Part shown: positions 1-10,915 of the stretch, in pieces | How positions within the stretch are numbered: the first letter of the stretch is position 1 | Layout of the letters: the number at the start of each line of letters is the position of its first letter | Source of the DNA: Sipunculus nudus | Lineage: Eukaryota; Annelida; Sipuncula; Golfingiida; Sipunculidae | Direction of reading: 5' to 3' | Assembly (NCBI GenBank): GCA_026874595.1 | Contig: CM049318.1 | Location: forward strand, 9,590,741-9,654,740 | DNA: 64,000 bases | Translations under genes and position numbers: made by a program | The notes under the pieces: model-generated | Databases searched by the model: none | What the model saw: only the letters and a program-made list of their open reading frames with translations | Told to the model about the DNA's origin: nothing

Positions 1-481
1 GTGGATACCGTTTTTCATAATTAGGAAAGTTGGTTCTTGTCAATGGTGCCGGAGCAGGATAACGCAAACTGCCAGATTATGACCTAAAAAGAGGACCTAA
101 AATATAATTGAGGGAAATCCGTTCTCACGGAATATGCCGGTTTACGTCGAATTTTCAAATGCCGGATTAAAAGGGTTCGACTCTACATGTTAACTGCATA
201 TTCACGTGCGCCCGCCTTTCGAATTGGATAGAGCTGTTAACTGAACAAGCCTAAACGAAAAAGCCAATCCTCAAAGAAGCTCAGAAGTCAGCCCCTCAGA
301 TTTCTGACAAGTTACTGACAAGTTGATTAAAGAATAGATAGAAGGTTCAATGTTTTAAGAAACATCCAGGGAGTTATTGCTTAATTTTTTTGGAAACCCC
401 AAATTAGGTAGATGTAACCTATATTCTGCAAAATATGGGCGACTGGAAATCTGCATTCTAACGAATCCAAGCCTCTGACAT
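1..481. other. Left-edge stretch without a recognisable gene
   Basis: No convincing exon or repeat boundary is seen here. There is no long open frame and no domain-like peptide. The sequence is probably intergenic or old repeat. Confidence 0.5.
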
Positions 482-722
482 TCACTTATTCGTCCTTTAA
501 TGATAGGTTCATTCGTGCATATAAGTGACTGTTCATTTGTGAATATTCCTTAATAACGTTCCTGGATCCGGATCATGTGCCGGATCCAAACCAAACTCTA
601 CTCTGTTCTTCATCGGCCCATTTCCGAAATGCCCTGAAAATTTCATAAGATTCCGTTTATGATTGTGTGTGCTATGTTGTGAAAAATTTTAACTAACAAA
701 CACACATATACAAACACACAAA
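482..722 (+). mobile_element. RTE-type LINE 3' tail, copy 1
   Basis: This stretch and 31526-31770 are diverged direct copies of one another. They share the order: TTATTCG, GATATTCCTT, a GGATC(C)/CATGTGC block, TTTCCGAAATG, CTGAAAATTTCAT, GAGATT or AGATTC, and a CACA-rich end after GTTATGTTGTG. From established knowledge, this order resembles the conserved 3' end of RTE-type LINEs in marine invertebrates (GGATC near the start, a 'TTTCATnnnAATCCGT'-like block, then an ACAAAC-rich tail). No reverse transcriptase remains, so both copies would be 5'-truncated. The start is uncertain by tens of bases. Confidence 0.5.
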
Positions 723-1011
723 GGGGAATAGACGCATACCCTCCAGGCGGAGGCAATAACATGACATTGATCACTCTGGATTATTCTTCACAGTTTTTAG
801 GGTGCTTAATAGGTATTTTGCATTAGAATATAAAATTAAAATAATATGCCACACATTAAAATCTGCCAGGATGCTGAGTTTGGTCAAAATACACCAAACC
901 CTTTTACAGAAAGAGTCCTCTCACTGGGTCGTCGACATTCCTCTATGTTCCGTCTCAGTGGAATTTGTCTCAGAGGAAGGTACCCTGGAATGCACCGCTG
1001 CTGGGGAGTGT

Positions 1012-1229
1012 GCCGAAGCGGATCCAGGGGGTCCGGACTCCCCCCCCCCCCCCCCACACACACACTCACACACACTTTTCCAGCCATCGCAATTTTTTTA
1101 AAGAGATTCAGACAATTATATTGCGGCCTGGACACCTCCTTTTCCGGACCTGGGGACCTTTATTTTTGGTTTGCCAATAGTCGTACTTGGTTAGACCGCT
1201 GCTCTTCCTAAATCCTGGATCCGCCCCTG
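1012..1229. mobile_element. hAT-like MITE with GGCGGATCCAGG terminal inverted repeats, copy 1
   Basis: The right end reads AATCCTGGATCCGCCCCTG (1211-1229). The left end carries its complement, degraded, as GCGGATCCAGG (1018-1028). A poly-C run (1041-1054) and a CACACA stretch lie just inside. The interior (about 1081-1210) matches 3220-3370 and the ends match 43743/50857 and 61541, so it is a dispersed family. CAGGGGCGG-type ends are typical of non-autonomous hAT elements; the superfamily is inferred, because an 8-bp target duplication was not confirmed. Short frames running through the poly-C tract are not genes. Confidence 0.6.
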
Positions 1230-1440
1230 ACGTACATACGCGTGTGAAGAAAGTGTTTCAAGAAAAAAAATTCCAAATTTTAAGCAAAATCTGATTCTCA
1301 TTAGTCAACATATTATAAAACATAACCGATTTACGTTGGTGCTCTCTGGAGTATTTTGTGTCACAGGCCCTTGAAATAACTATTTAAATATGTCGAAATG
1401 GCCCATTATAGTCTATACTGCCCATAGTATAATAAAGGCA

Positions 1441-1540
1441 CAAGGTATGAAACGACTCCGTCAGTTATGGGTCATTCCAAATATAGATAAGAGGGGTGTA
1501 GGGTATAGGCTTGATATCTTTCAAGTCGTTTCATACCTTG
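1441..1540. repeat. Short perfect inverted repeat (17-bp arms)
   Basis: CAAGGTATGAAACGACT at 1441-1457 is exactly complementary to AGTCGTTTCATACCTTG at 1524-1540, with a 66-base spacer. It sits inside an open frame (1390-1791) that encodes nothing recognisable. It could be the ends of a very small MITE or the core of a foldback element. Confidence 0.6.
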
Positions 1541-2420
1541 TTGGCCTATCACAAGCAAATTCACCAAATGATGCAAAAAATCGTAAAATGTTTGAGTTAG
1601 CTGGCTTGAACATCTATAGGTACAAATGGTCTAAAATATATAGGTTTACATGCGGACATTTAGGTAGGGACTTGCATTTGAATAATATTTGTTTATATCT
1701 TTTCCTTGGACAATACTTACATCATGTGGAAGACAAATTAATAACATGGCTTATTGCACGAGCCAAAAATATAATTGTGTGCAGTAAATGAGATATTTAC
1801 GAGGAACGTGCCTGTAATGTGCACCTGTTCCCCTAATTGTTTCCATACTGTGGTGCGGCTGCACCCAGAGAGCACAAACTAAAACTCCAACTCCACCCTG
1901 CTATTAGCGCCAGATAGGCCCTCTGACATTATGGCCAGATTACTGGCTTGACTGAGTCGTGTTTGTCACGGCTACCCTGCTTTACAAAGGCAGCAAAACA
2001 TTACCTCGCAAAGCTTACATCTAAGGAGGTATCACGTGACAAACTTGCACTCCGAAATAAAATCTTGTCGCAAAACTGACCTAGAAATGTTATTTACCTT
2101 TCAAATAACCGTGGCCGCCTGTTGTACTCAAGAACCCCCCCCCCCCCCCACCCCCGGCTTACAACCTCGTTAAGTCAAGCCGAATGAAATTACTCGCTCG
2201 ATCTGGGTTTTGACCATGAGAGTGAGCACTCCGCGGATTTCACATATGCATGTAATTATAAGAATTATTAGAACGAACAAGAATGAATATTCATCTTTTG
2301 CACATTCAAAAATGAAGACACATTCATACACACACGGTGTGTTTGGACGTCAGGGGCGGATACCAGTGAGGGGGCCCTAACCCCCCCCCCCAAAAAAAAT
2401 ATGGAATCTTAGTTACCACT
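1541..2420. other. Non-genic stretch with poly-C runs and MITE debris
   Basis: There is a poly-C run near 2137-2150. Around 2350-2400 an AGGGGCGGATACCAGTG end is followed by a second poly-C run and an A run, which looks like a worn end of the GGCGGATCC MITE family or a relative. No gene is recognised. Confidence 0.45.
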
Positions 2421-2800
2421 TTTTAGCTCAGCTGACTGCGTGTCATCTGAGCTATAGTGATGGTCCTTTGTCCGTCGTCGAAATTCAACATACATTAAAA
2501 TGTTCTTAAGTTCTCCTAACGAACCCAAAACTGGGTCACTGTGATTTGGATCCTTTGAGAAATTGAGGAAAAACCTCCATTTTTAATTAAAATCCTGTTG
2601 TTACACTTCAAGTCTGCTTTATATAAAAAACACTGTCGTTGTTTTATTCATATTTAGCATAACTATTCCGCTATATGTTTCCTATGAAGTTCCTAGAAAT
2701 TAGGTCTATATATTGCGTAATTTGTTGTTGTTATCGGCCCAAATAAAAGTACTAGCTGATAAACCCGGTATACCGGGCTTTTTACCGGGGTTGGGGAAAT
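2421..2800 (+). repeat. Diverged 5' end of a family A-type element
   Basis: Starts with TTTTAGCTCAGCTGAC, the same 5' end as the copies at 10095, 11919 and (inverted) 54688. It continues with a CTATAGTGATGG and CTTTGTCCGTCGTC block that the other copies share. Past about 2480 the body no longer matches them, so this is a subfamily or a truncated copy, and its 3' limit is unknown. A palindromic CCCGGTATACCGGG lies at about 2764-2777. Confidence 0.55.
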
Positions 2801-3182
2801 ATATTGTAACTGAGATGTGAAATGTTAGCCCATTTTTTAAATTCTAACAGTGAACAGAAAATATAGGTTTTCAGTGGGATAGTCAATAAGATATGTGTAA
2901 ATATATTTATATTTATTTTGTGGCGCTTTGCTCGTGGCAAGAAATTCATACCCCGGTATGTTTACCTTGAAGACCTGGTAAGTGATGATGTTTACATTGC
3001 AAACCGGAATGAGACGCGGGGGCATTCAGGTTTTCGATGATATTCGACTGGATTCTATCGTTGGACGTATAAAGATTAGGTTGGTGCGAGGAACACATGG
3101 AAGATAAATTAAATGTACGTTGCAAGGAAACTGTTCCTGAAGAAAGAAACAGAAATATGCATACCTCGTAAGCAGCAGAATT

Positions 3183-3657
3183 GAACCCAACGGGACTCCA
3201 TGCAGAGGGTCCGTATCCAATTTTCAGCCGCCGCAACGCTTTTTTTCATCGTTTCAGACAAATTTTGAGGCCTGAAACCCTCACCAGCACTCCACCCCAC
3301 CCCTGTTTCTGAAATTTGGAACTTGAATGAGGTTTTGTCATTAGTCCTACTTGGTTGAGCTCTCCATTTCATAGAATAAATAATTCTCAATGTACACATC
3401 ATTTTGACTTATTTTTGCGTTTTCCGACCTGAGTGGTGAGTGTACCACCGTAAACAGCCGAACTGCCTTCGACGAAGCTCGGAACGCGGCATTATGGCCA
3501 TTCTCAATTCAATCAACCTCCATGCAGCACGGGATTAAGTTCTTTTGTGCATGTGAATAAACCCGAATGTGTCTGACCCGCTTGCAAGGTTAATAAATGT
3601 GAACAACAGGTGTTTTAAAATGTTTTCTGTATAGCAGGGGACATCTGGATCCGCCAC
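3183..3657. mobile_element. GGCGGATCC-type MITE, diverged copy 2
   Basis: The segment 3220-3370 matches the interior of the copy at 1012-1229 in the same orientation. Shared landmarks are CAGCC.CCGCAA, TTCAGACAA, GCCTG and TAGTCCTACTTGGTT. A right end CTGGATCCGCCACTG lies at 3643-3657. The left end is too worn to place, and the stretch may include a second insertion. Confidence 0.45.
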
Positions 3658-4139
3658 TGGTTCCCGCAGTTGCCTCAACGATATGAAAATAAATCCTTTT
3701 AATGAACACATCATTTGGAGTGATTTTAAGTGGTTTTTAAATTACGTGTACGCTATCACCGGGATCGGCCCAACTGGTTTCGGCAAAGATTGGAATGCCT
3801 CTAATAACGGCCGCGCGTTTAAGTAAATCCCTAAAAAGAAAACCACGAACGATGGCTTTCCTTCCCTCTATCTACACAATATATTTTTCAGCTTACGCCA
3901 CTATTTCAAGATATTTTCAATATTGCAATCCATACATTATTATCATCCAAAATCTGCACATCTGCATCCCTCTTGATTTGATATTGACGATTTATACAAC
4001 AATCAGTTCACTATACTTCTCTTCGTATAACGTATATGAATTCTCTCCTCATTACAACATTCCTTACTTCTTCCTTACACTGCCCCCCCCCCAAAAAAAA
4101 GACGTATACACCCCGGGTATATAAGCTAGTGTTATGTAA

Positions 4140-4987
4140 CTTGTTTCAATCCAGGCAGCTCCCTTGGCTCAGACACCTCAGCAAGGCTTCCCTTCTGCCC
4201 CCCCCCATGTACAGGATGCACAAACAAGCTGAATGTTATAGTTTTCTATATATAAATCATTCTTATTCTTCAACTTTGCAACATTTTGGATTTTGTATTG
4301 TATCACAAGGGATCATATTGATTGAAATGTGCATTTAATTGTGTCCACAATATTCATAATATGAGGAATTCCTCGCCTCAGAAGAGTAAAAACTTTGAAT
4401 TCTTTTTAAACATGAGTGACATTGAATATTAAATTCAATATTAAATTATAATTGAGATAATAATTACTAATCAATAAATTGACAACACTTTTTGTAACAG
4501 AGATCGAAGGAATAAACTTGAAGTTACCTTGTTGTGGCATTCTTATTTCTTATAAATTTCTTATGCAAATTAATAAAATTTGTATATTAAAAATGAATAT
4601 GATAAAAATTAATGCAGAAAAATCGATATGCTGAAAAATTGGGTTTAATATAAACTTAAAATAATTGTTCCACTGAAATTGAAATAAAAGGATCAGTCTT
4701 TTCTGTTAACCTGTATATCCATCCGTAAATATTTCATATGCATCGGAGCATCTCAAAATTTTGACTGGTTCTTTCACGGCAGTCATGTCAGAGTATAATT
4801 AAGTTTTGCAGTCCTATATTTAGTTCTTTACCATAATCAAATAAGAGGCCCATTTCTTCTCACATCATTAAGTGCTAACACATATAAAACAGCTAATAAA
4901 AATAGAAATAAGCATATTTTGCAGTTGCTAAAATTTAACAAAAGTCAGCTGACAGCCGTAACCCATGGCCATGGGTCCCTTGTTTTT
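4140..4987 (+). mobile_element. Family A element, 3' half (copy A2)
   Basis: Aligns by eye, in the same orientation, with 12820-14532. Landmarks include a CCAGGCAGC block, a poly-C run, TTTTGTATTGTA, CATTTAATTGTGTCCACAA, CTCAGAAGAGTAAAAAC, TATAAACTTAAA and TTTCATATGCATC. It ends at 4944-4985 with a CAGCTGA block, the palindrome ACCCATGGCCATGGGT (4961-4976) and then CCCTTGTTT. This is the terminal structure seen at 14513-14532. No coding capacity is seen. The 5' half is absent, so the copy is truncated. Confidence 0.65.
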
Positions 4988-5179
4988 CAGAGATATACAA
5001 ATATTTGGCGTTATAATTTTGTTTTCTTTGCATTATTAAATCTTAGTCATTCACCTGGACAAATAAGTTTCAAAATGAGAGAAAATGGCGGAAATCCCAC
5101 CTTGAAATTGACAAACAGCTTTATAGATTTAAATGTTGCATGGTTTATGTTCTCTTTGGAAGACAGAATCGGATTGATT

Positions 5180-5375
5180 TCTTAAAAGATTGGAGAGTGT
5201 GGAAGAGACACCCAAGCCTTAAGATCACAGGGAAACTTTTACAACGAGGAAGTGGCCCATCCTTGGCCTCCACATACATCTGCCGAACAGCTTGCAGAAA
5301 AATTTGTGGACTTTTTACCAGGATAAAGACCATCCGTGATCGAATGCCGGAGACATGTATTGAGTAAGCTGAGCC
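5180..5375 (+). pseudogene. Possible ancient LINE linker fragment (endonuclease-RT junction region)
   Basis: Two adjacent frames spell fragments resembling the segment just before the RT domain of APE-type LINEs: LAEKFVDF in one frame and FTRIKTIRDRM in another. This would fit a '(L)AE.F..FF..KI..IR' pattern broken by a frameshift. The match is short and the call is tentative. The open frames here are otherwise unremarkable. Confidence 0.25.
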
Positions 5376-5413
5376 TGATCGCTGTCTGGCAGCCAAAGGT
5401 AATTTGTTTTGCT

Positions 5414-7245
5414 AACCTTTTATTATGGTCTTAAGTTTTCCATTGTGAATTCTGTTTGCCCTCATATCAGATGTGAACATCATGTTGGTTGGCCTGCTAT
5501 CAGCCTTGGGCATAAAACAAAATGACCGCCAAAATAATGCGAAAATAGCAAAAATGCCATAATTACCTTAACATTTGACCTAGAGGGTCATCTAGTACAT
5601 GGATTCTTAGGTATTCTGACCCAGAGAATTAATTTTTGGTCTTGTTTTAGACATCGTGACCACCATTTTCGATATAGCTGTTCTCCCATTTGAAAAAAAA
5701 AACTGTAAATATACAGAACACTGAATTTGGTTAGAATGTATGTTCCAACTCATTCTGCAAATCGAGGGTAATAAATTAAACTAAGTAAACACGTAAGTAT
5801 AGAAGAACATGATCAAACGTTATGGAAAACAGCTGTTATATAATATAAGTATAATATCCTTATTAGTTAGATGGATCTCGGAATCAACCATTACACTCTC
5901 AACTCGACTGACACTCGCCCCTCGAAGATTTAGCTGAAGCATGTATGATCTTCTGCAGGTCGTCATCTTTTTCTGTAGTTTCTTTGGAAATGTAACTTAG
6001 TCATCCTCGTGCATAATTGATGGATTATTTATTGCATATGAGTTATTAATTAGCGATTCCTTAGCCACAGGCTGTCCACGGCAAATAATTTTGTTGTCTG
6101 CATTTGTAATTCATCTAACTTTTTATAAAGGCTTTAAGATACAAGTTAACCCCTGAATTTGCGATATCATCTCACAGAACAAAATTTGACATTACTTATT
6201 ATGTTACGTGTTTCTATCATATGTACCAGCATAATATTATACCATAAATTGCATTTTACTTTCGTGTTTTCTGTGGGCATATATGTGAATACATATATAT
6301 GTTGCCGATTGGCGCCAATGCATTTTTAGGTTCAAAGTTTCAGAAAATTTCATTTGGGTCACCTTCCTCTAAAAATCTGTTCATTTTAATATAAAATCTA
6401 AAGTAATGGTCTTTTCTGGTCTAGCTACAGAAAGTGAAGAAATGAGTTCAGCTGGCGCAGGCAAGTCGACATGTTTGGCGATAGCTCAAATCACATAGCA
6501 GACGAATGATCCATATTACTATGATGCTGATGGAAGCTTGCAGCAGTATACCTGAGATATGTTGCAAAATCTATGATAAAACTTGACAGATTATATGCAA
6601 ACACATACAACTGTTACATTTACGATCAAACAAAGATGAATTTCAGTTAAGTGCCATTTTGATTTAATTTGACTAAAATTGTCCTCATTTATCCAACTAT
6701 ATAAAATCTTGTTTCAGGGTGAAAGTAAAAAATGTGTGGATAACGGCAGTTTCGCTTTTATTGTTTCATTATGAAGGTCATACATAGGTAATAAAAAAGG
6801 ATATTATTTTTATAATGTATTACAGATATTTTCTAGAACATCTTCATCTAAACTTAAATGTTTACTTAGTTAAATTTATTAGCCTCGATCTACAGAATGC
6901 GTTCGAACGTACATACTAACCAAATCCTGGGTTAAGTATATTTACAGTTTATTTTTCAAATTTTATGTTTTACAGCTATATTGAAATTTGGTGGTCATGA
7001 TGTCTAAAACAATACCAACAATGAATTCTCTGGGTCATAATACCCAAGAATCCATGTACTGGATGACCGTCTATGTCAACTGATGAGGTAATTATGGTAT
7101 TTTTGCTATTTTCGCATTATTTTGACGGCCATTTTGTTTTATGCTAATTAGCAACAAATCTGACAGCAGGCCAACCTACATATTTTTCACACCTGATATG
7201 TGGGCAAACAAAATCCACAAAGAAAAAAACTTAAGACTATGAAAC
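5414..7245. mobile_element. Large inverted-repeat (foldback) element, ~370-bp arms
   Basis: The left arm (about 5414-5795) is the imperfect reverse complement of the right arm (about 6855-7245). Matching landmarks in the two arms are GTCTTAAGTTTT, TTTGCCC.CATATCAG, GTTGGCCTGCT, AATGCGAAAATAGCAAAAATG, CCATGTACTGGATGACC and CTCTGGGTCA. About 1.06 kb lies between the arms; it has no recognisable transposase and many stops. It looks like a non-autonomous long-TIR transposon or a foldback element. It ends about 225 bases before the glycosyltransferase start codon. Arm identity was judged by eye only. Confidence 0.7.
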
Positions 7246-7469
7246 AAGTTTGAGTCCATTGTTAATGTTTGGTTGCCCCCCCCCCCCCCCATGTTAATAA
7301 AACGTTGATATAAACAAAACGGACTGCCTGTGTGCAGCGTTATCAGCGTTTTCTGTCCTATTTTTATTAAAGGTTAAAAGGATTATCTTTAATCTATAGA
7401 TGTCAGACAAGTGACGATTTCTAGTGTATCTTGTTATATTTTTTCCAGATCTTAGCAAACCGTGTCAGC

Positions 7470-8918
7470 ATGTGGCATTGGAAATACAAGGCGATTTTAA
7501 CTGCAGCTGTCATAATGCTTTTAACAATACTGATGATGATAAATCAAACCCCGTATCAGTACGACCACATCATACAGTTTGTACGGAAACTGAGTCCCAC
7601 GCAAGCCAGGCCAGGAACTGGTAGTTTGAGAACATCCTTTCTTCCAACTGAAGCCTGTAACATTACTGACCTTCCCTGTCTGGCAGACAAGGTAGCCACC
7701 CATACACCAGCGGGACCTCACCGGGTGGTCACCATTGCTGTTCTAGATGACACATATGTCGAGATGTTCTTGAATTTTGCCGAATCTGCAAGAATGTGCA
7801 AGGTAACCAATTTATTACCGGTTACATTGGGAGAACACGCAAACAAACTACTCCGGGAGAATGGCTACTCGGCTTATCTAGAAACCTCCCTGACCAGTCT
7901 ATCAGGAAAAGAACATCGTTTCGGTAGCCTAGAATTCAAAAAGAAGGGAGCAATGAAATTTATTATGTCCTACCGGTTGGTTTCCCTTGGTTACACCGTT
8001 CTGCTTCTTGATTTAGATAATGTTTTCGTTAAAAACCCATTTCCTTTTTTTAAATGTAAAGACTGTGATATAGAAATACAGCCAAACACACCAAAAAATA
8101 ATATTGACCTGTGTGTTGGTATTGTACTATTTCGAGCCACTGAAAATACTCAACAGTTACTAGGCCGCTCAGTAGATATCATGCGTAAAAATCCGAAAGA
8201 ATGGGATCAAGCTGTTTTAAATAAAGAATTAAAAGTTTCACAAAAGAAAAACAGGATTAAATATAAGACTCTGCCCTTCGATCAGTTTCCTACAGGATAT
8301 CAAATACATAAAAAAAAGGTGAATATACACGCATTTAATGTCAGCAAAACTGTCATTTTCCATAACAACTGGAGCTTCTGGTTTCGAATGAAGAAGTACA
8401 GATTCAAAGAGCTAGGATTATGGTATCTGGATGAGAATCAGTATTATTCGAGCACCACGCGGAAATATTTTACATATGACAACTGTATACCAAAGTTTGG
8501 TGCCCGTGAGGTCAGTGCCTTGGATACTGCATTCAATATATCTGCCATATTGAACAGAACTTTTATACTCCCGGTGATGCATTGTGGGACCACGGGAACC
8601 AAGGTGTGTGCATTGGACCAGGTGGTTGATATTGTAAAATGGGATACCACACATAAAAGTATGTATCGCGAACACAGTTTCCTAAAGAATCCTCGTGTAG
8701 CTGCATCTGTGCGTGCGTCCGTCAGTATACCAATATTAGTTTTAACGGACAAACTCAAGTCCGTAAAACTGAATTTAACAGGGCCGTATTACATGTTTAA
8801 CCCCCAAAACTTAAGGGTTGGACCAACTGCAGATGAACTAAGAAACTTGGTTCATAAAGTCTTTAAAGACTTTTCCGTGATCAAATTTCATTCTCTATAT
8901 TTTAAAATCGCCCATTGA
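7470..8918 (+). CDS. Nucleotide-diphospho-sugar transferase-like type II membrane protein
   Basis: Predicted 482 residues in one exon, probably a Golgi glycosyltransferase. A short cytoplasmic tail is followed by a hydrophobic segment (about residues 8-26), then a lumenal catalytic domain of the nucleotide-diphospho-sugar transferase type (PF03407-like, the fold of plant RGXT xylosyltransferases). The DLD metal/nucleotide motif is at residues 181-183 within LLLDLDNVFVKNPF. An EWDQAVLN motif and a C-terminal LNRTFILPVMHC block are also family-like. The frame opens upstream, but TTATATTTTTTCCAG at 7434-7448 is a good splice acceptor, so the ATG at 7470 is the likely start in a second exon. The upstream exon is not identified. 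A truncated LINE begins about 30 bases after the stop. Donor and acceptor sugars cannot be told from sequence. Confidence 0.85.
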   Translation: MWHWKYKAILTAAVIMLLTILMMINQTPYQYDHIIQFVRKLSPTQARPGTGSLRTSFLPTEACNITDLPCLADKVATHTPAGPHRVVTIAVLDDTYVEMFLNFAESARMCKVTNLLPVTLGEHANKLLRENGYSAYLETSLTSLSGKEHRFGSLEFKKKGAMKFIMSYRLVSLGYTVLLLDLDNVFVKNPFPFFKCKDCDIEIQPNTPKNNIDLCVGIVLFRATENTQQLLGRSVDIMRKNPKEWDQAVLNKELKVSQKKNRIKYKTLPFDQFPTGYQIHKKKVNIHAFNVSKTVIFHNNWSFWFRMKKYRFKELGLWYLDENQYYSSTTRKYFTYDNCIPKFGAREVSALDTAFNISAILNRTFILPVMHCGTTGTKVCALDQVVDIVKWDTTHKSMYREHSFLKNPRVAASVRASVSIPILVLTDKLKSVKLNLTGPYYMFNPQNLRVGPTADELRNLVHKVFKDFSVIKFHSLYFKIAH

Positions 8919-8948
8919 GTGTAACAGGCGCTGTATTCAGGAGTTTAT

Positions 8949-10094
8949 AAAATTTGCCTGTGAAACGTTCGGTCCCTGAGAAACAAATCTGGTGCTTTTA
9001 TGGATATTGTGACGGATAACAAAGTTGATTTGTGTGTTATTACAGAAACATGGATGACAAGCAATGACATCTTTAAGGGAAATCAATCAATTTCGTATTA
9101 GTAACACTCCGAGAACGGGAAGAACTGGAGGGGGACTGGCGTTACTTTATAGACAGGAATTTGATCTTGTGAATGTGAATATTACCGGCTTAAAGTCATG
9201 TGAGTTAACGTCGTGGGTCTTGAGATATAAATCCAGATTTATTAGAGTAATTGGTGTCTACCGAATTCCCTACTCCAAAGTTCACCAAGTGACAACTAGA
9301 ATATTTCATAAGGAATTTAGTGAATTCATGGAATCTGTGTTCATGTGTAAAGAAGGAGTGGTAATTGCTGGAGATTTTAATATCCACATGGAATTACAAA
9401 CTGACTATGATGCCCAAGAGATCGAAAAAAGCATGAACTTGATAAATCAGGTGAGAGATCCAACACATACGTCCGGCTATAGTCTGGATTTGATTGTTAC
9501 CAGGTTAAATTGTGACTTCGAAATGATAAATGTAAAGCCCGGAGAATAGATTTCAGATCACTGTTTTGTTTTTGGGCAACTGATGTTCGAGAAGGTGGAA
9601 GATTTTAGGAAAACTATTACTTTTCGCAAGATTCAGTCTATAAATATTGCAGAATATAAGCAGGGCATTGTGAATTGTGGTCTACTGAATTAGGATGAAG
9701 AAGATTTGGATGAATTGGCAGCTGCATATAATTCTACACTTTCTGACATATTTAACAAACATGCCCCGCTGCTCACGAAAACTGTATGTTTGATATAAAG
9801 AAAGGAGTGGTATGCATCAGAGCTAAAACAATTAAAGAAGGCGAAACGTTTTGCTGAGGATACATGGAAAAAGAATCAATCTGGTGAACATTTTATTCTT
9901 TTCAAAGTTAAACGAAATATCTACATGAATGAGTATGAAAGAGCCAAGACATTACTATGCGGATCACTTGAGAAACTGTGATGGAAATTTAAATAAATGA
10001 TTTCGTCTTGTGGTTCGCCTGTCGAATGGTTACAAGGATAATGCACTGTCGATAAGTGGGCCCGTGGAAAAATTAGTTGAAGACTTTGGACAGT
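8949..10094 (+). pseudogene. LINE endonuclease domain and linker, degenerate
   Basis: The endonuclease start (NVRSLRNK, VITETW) reads in one frame from 8949, with an in-frame stop at 8961. It shifts frame near 9075-9100 and continues in the frame opening at 9064, with GGGLALL, VIGVYR and the catalytic-type GDFNIHM (about 9370-9390). A TAG at 9547-9549 interrupts just before the SDH motif. The linker then runs on with further stops to the insertion point at about 10094. The enzyme would nick target DNA for target-primed reverse transcription; this copy cannot. Confidence 0.8.
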
Positions 10095-10384
10095 TTTTAG
10101 CTCAGCTGACTTTCAGTCATGCTGGGCTATAGCGATGGGTCTTTGTCCGTCGTCCAGCCGTCTGTCCGTCCGGCCGTTAGCAGGGCACAAATCGTAACCG
10201 TAGGGGCTAGATACATGAACCCTACGCAGTCTTAGAGGTTCTAAAAAGATCTCCTTGCAAACCTGAAATTAGGTCACTGCGACCTATATTCTCGAAGTTG
10301 TGGGGTGTGTTTGCACCCCCCAGAAATAATTCTTTTAGCCAAAATTTTCATCCCAAACCTTCCATCTTTCACATACAGCTCACC

Positions 10385-10915
10385 TACCAACAGGGGAAGA
10401 ACTATAATTATTTTGAGGTCACAAGGTCAAAGGTCAAGGTCACAGAACCAACTTCTTTGAAAAGCCTGTGGATGCATTTTAAGCCAAACCTTTCATCCCA
10501 ATTCTTTGATCTTTCACATATAGCTCACCTACTAAGAGGGAGAAGAATCCTATAGATGTTGAGGTCACAAGGTCAAAGGTCAGGGTCACAGGATCCACTT
10601 CTTTGAAAAGGTTGTGGACACATGTTAAGCTAGACCTTTCATTCCAAACCTTTCAGCACTGATATCGCTTCCCTGCCAACAGGGGAAAAGACTTGTTGAT
10701 TTTGAGGTCAAAGGTCAAGTTCACAGCACCCTCATCTTGCGTGGAGTCATTTTCAGGCAAACTTTTCAATCTATACTTTCCATCTGTCATATATGGCTTA
10801 CCTACCAATAGGGGAAGAAGCCTATTGATGTTGAGTTCAAAAGGTCAAAGGTCAAGGTCACAATATTGTTCTAAATGTTTGTGAACATATTTCAAGTGAA
10901 ACTGTTCAACCCAAA
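10385..10915 (+). repeat. Family A core: four ~140-bp tandem units with AGGTCA arrays
   Basis: Each unit carries a CTTTCATATA.(A/G)GC block, CACCTACCAA(C/T)AGGGG-AAGA, and then a cluster of AGGTCA half-sites. Clusters begin at 10424, 10570, 10705 and 10842, giving spacings of 146, 135 and 137 bases. In unit 1 the half-sites lie at 10416, 10424, 10431 and 10437. In unit 4 they lie at 10842, 10849 and 10855. The constant arrangement is half-site, one base, half-site, then a third half-site (sometimes GGGTCA or AGTTCA) with no gap. Confidence 0.75.

Noticed and set aside
802-1211. Overlapping open frames with Pro/His-rich peptides
   Set aside because: They run through a poly-C and CACA tract of a MITE; the peptides are repeat translations.
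1390-1791. 133-codon open frame as a gene
   Set aside because: No domain, contains a perfect inverted repeat, and has no supporting splice or neighbour context.
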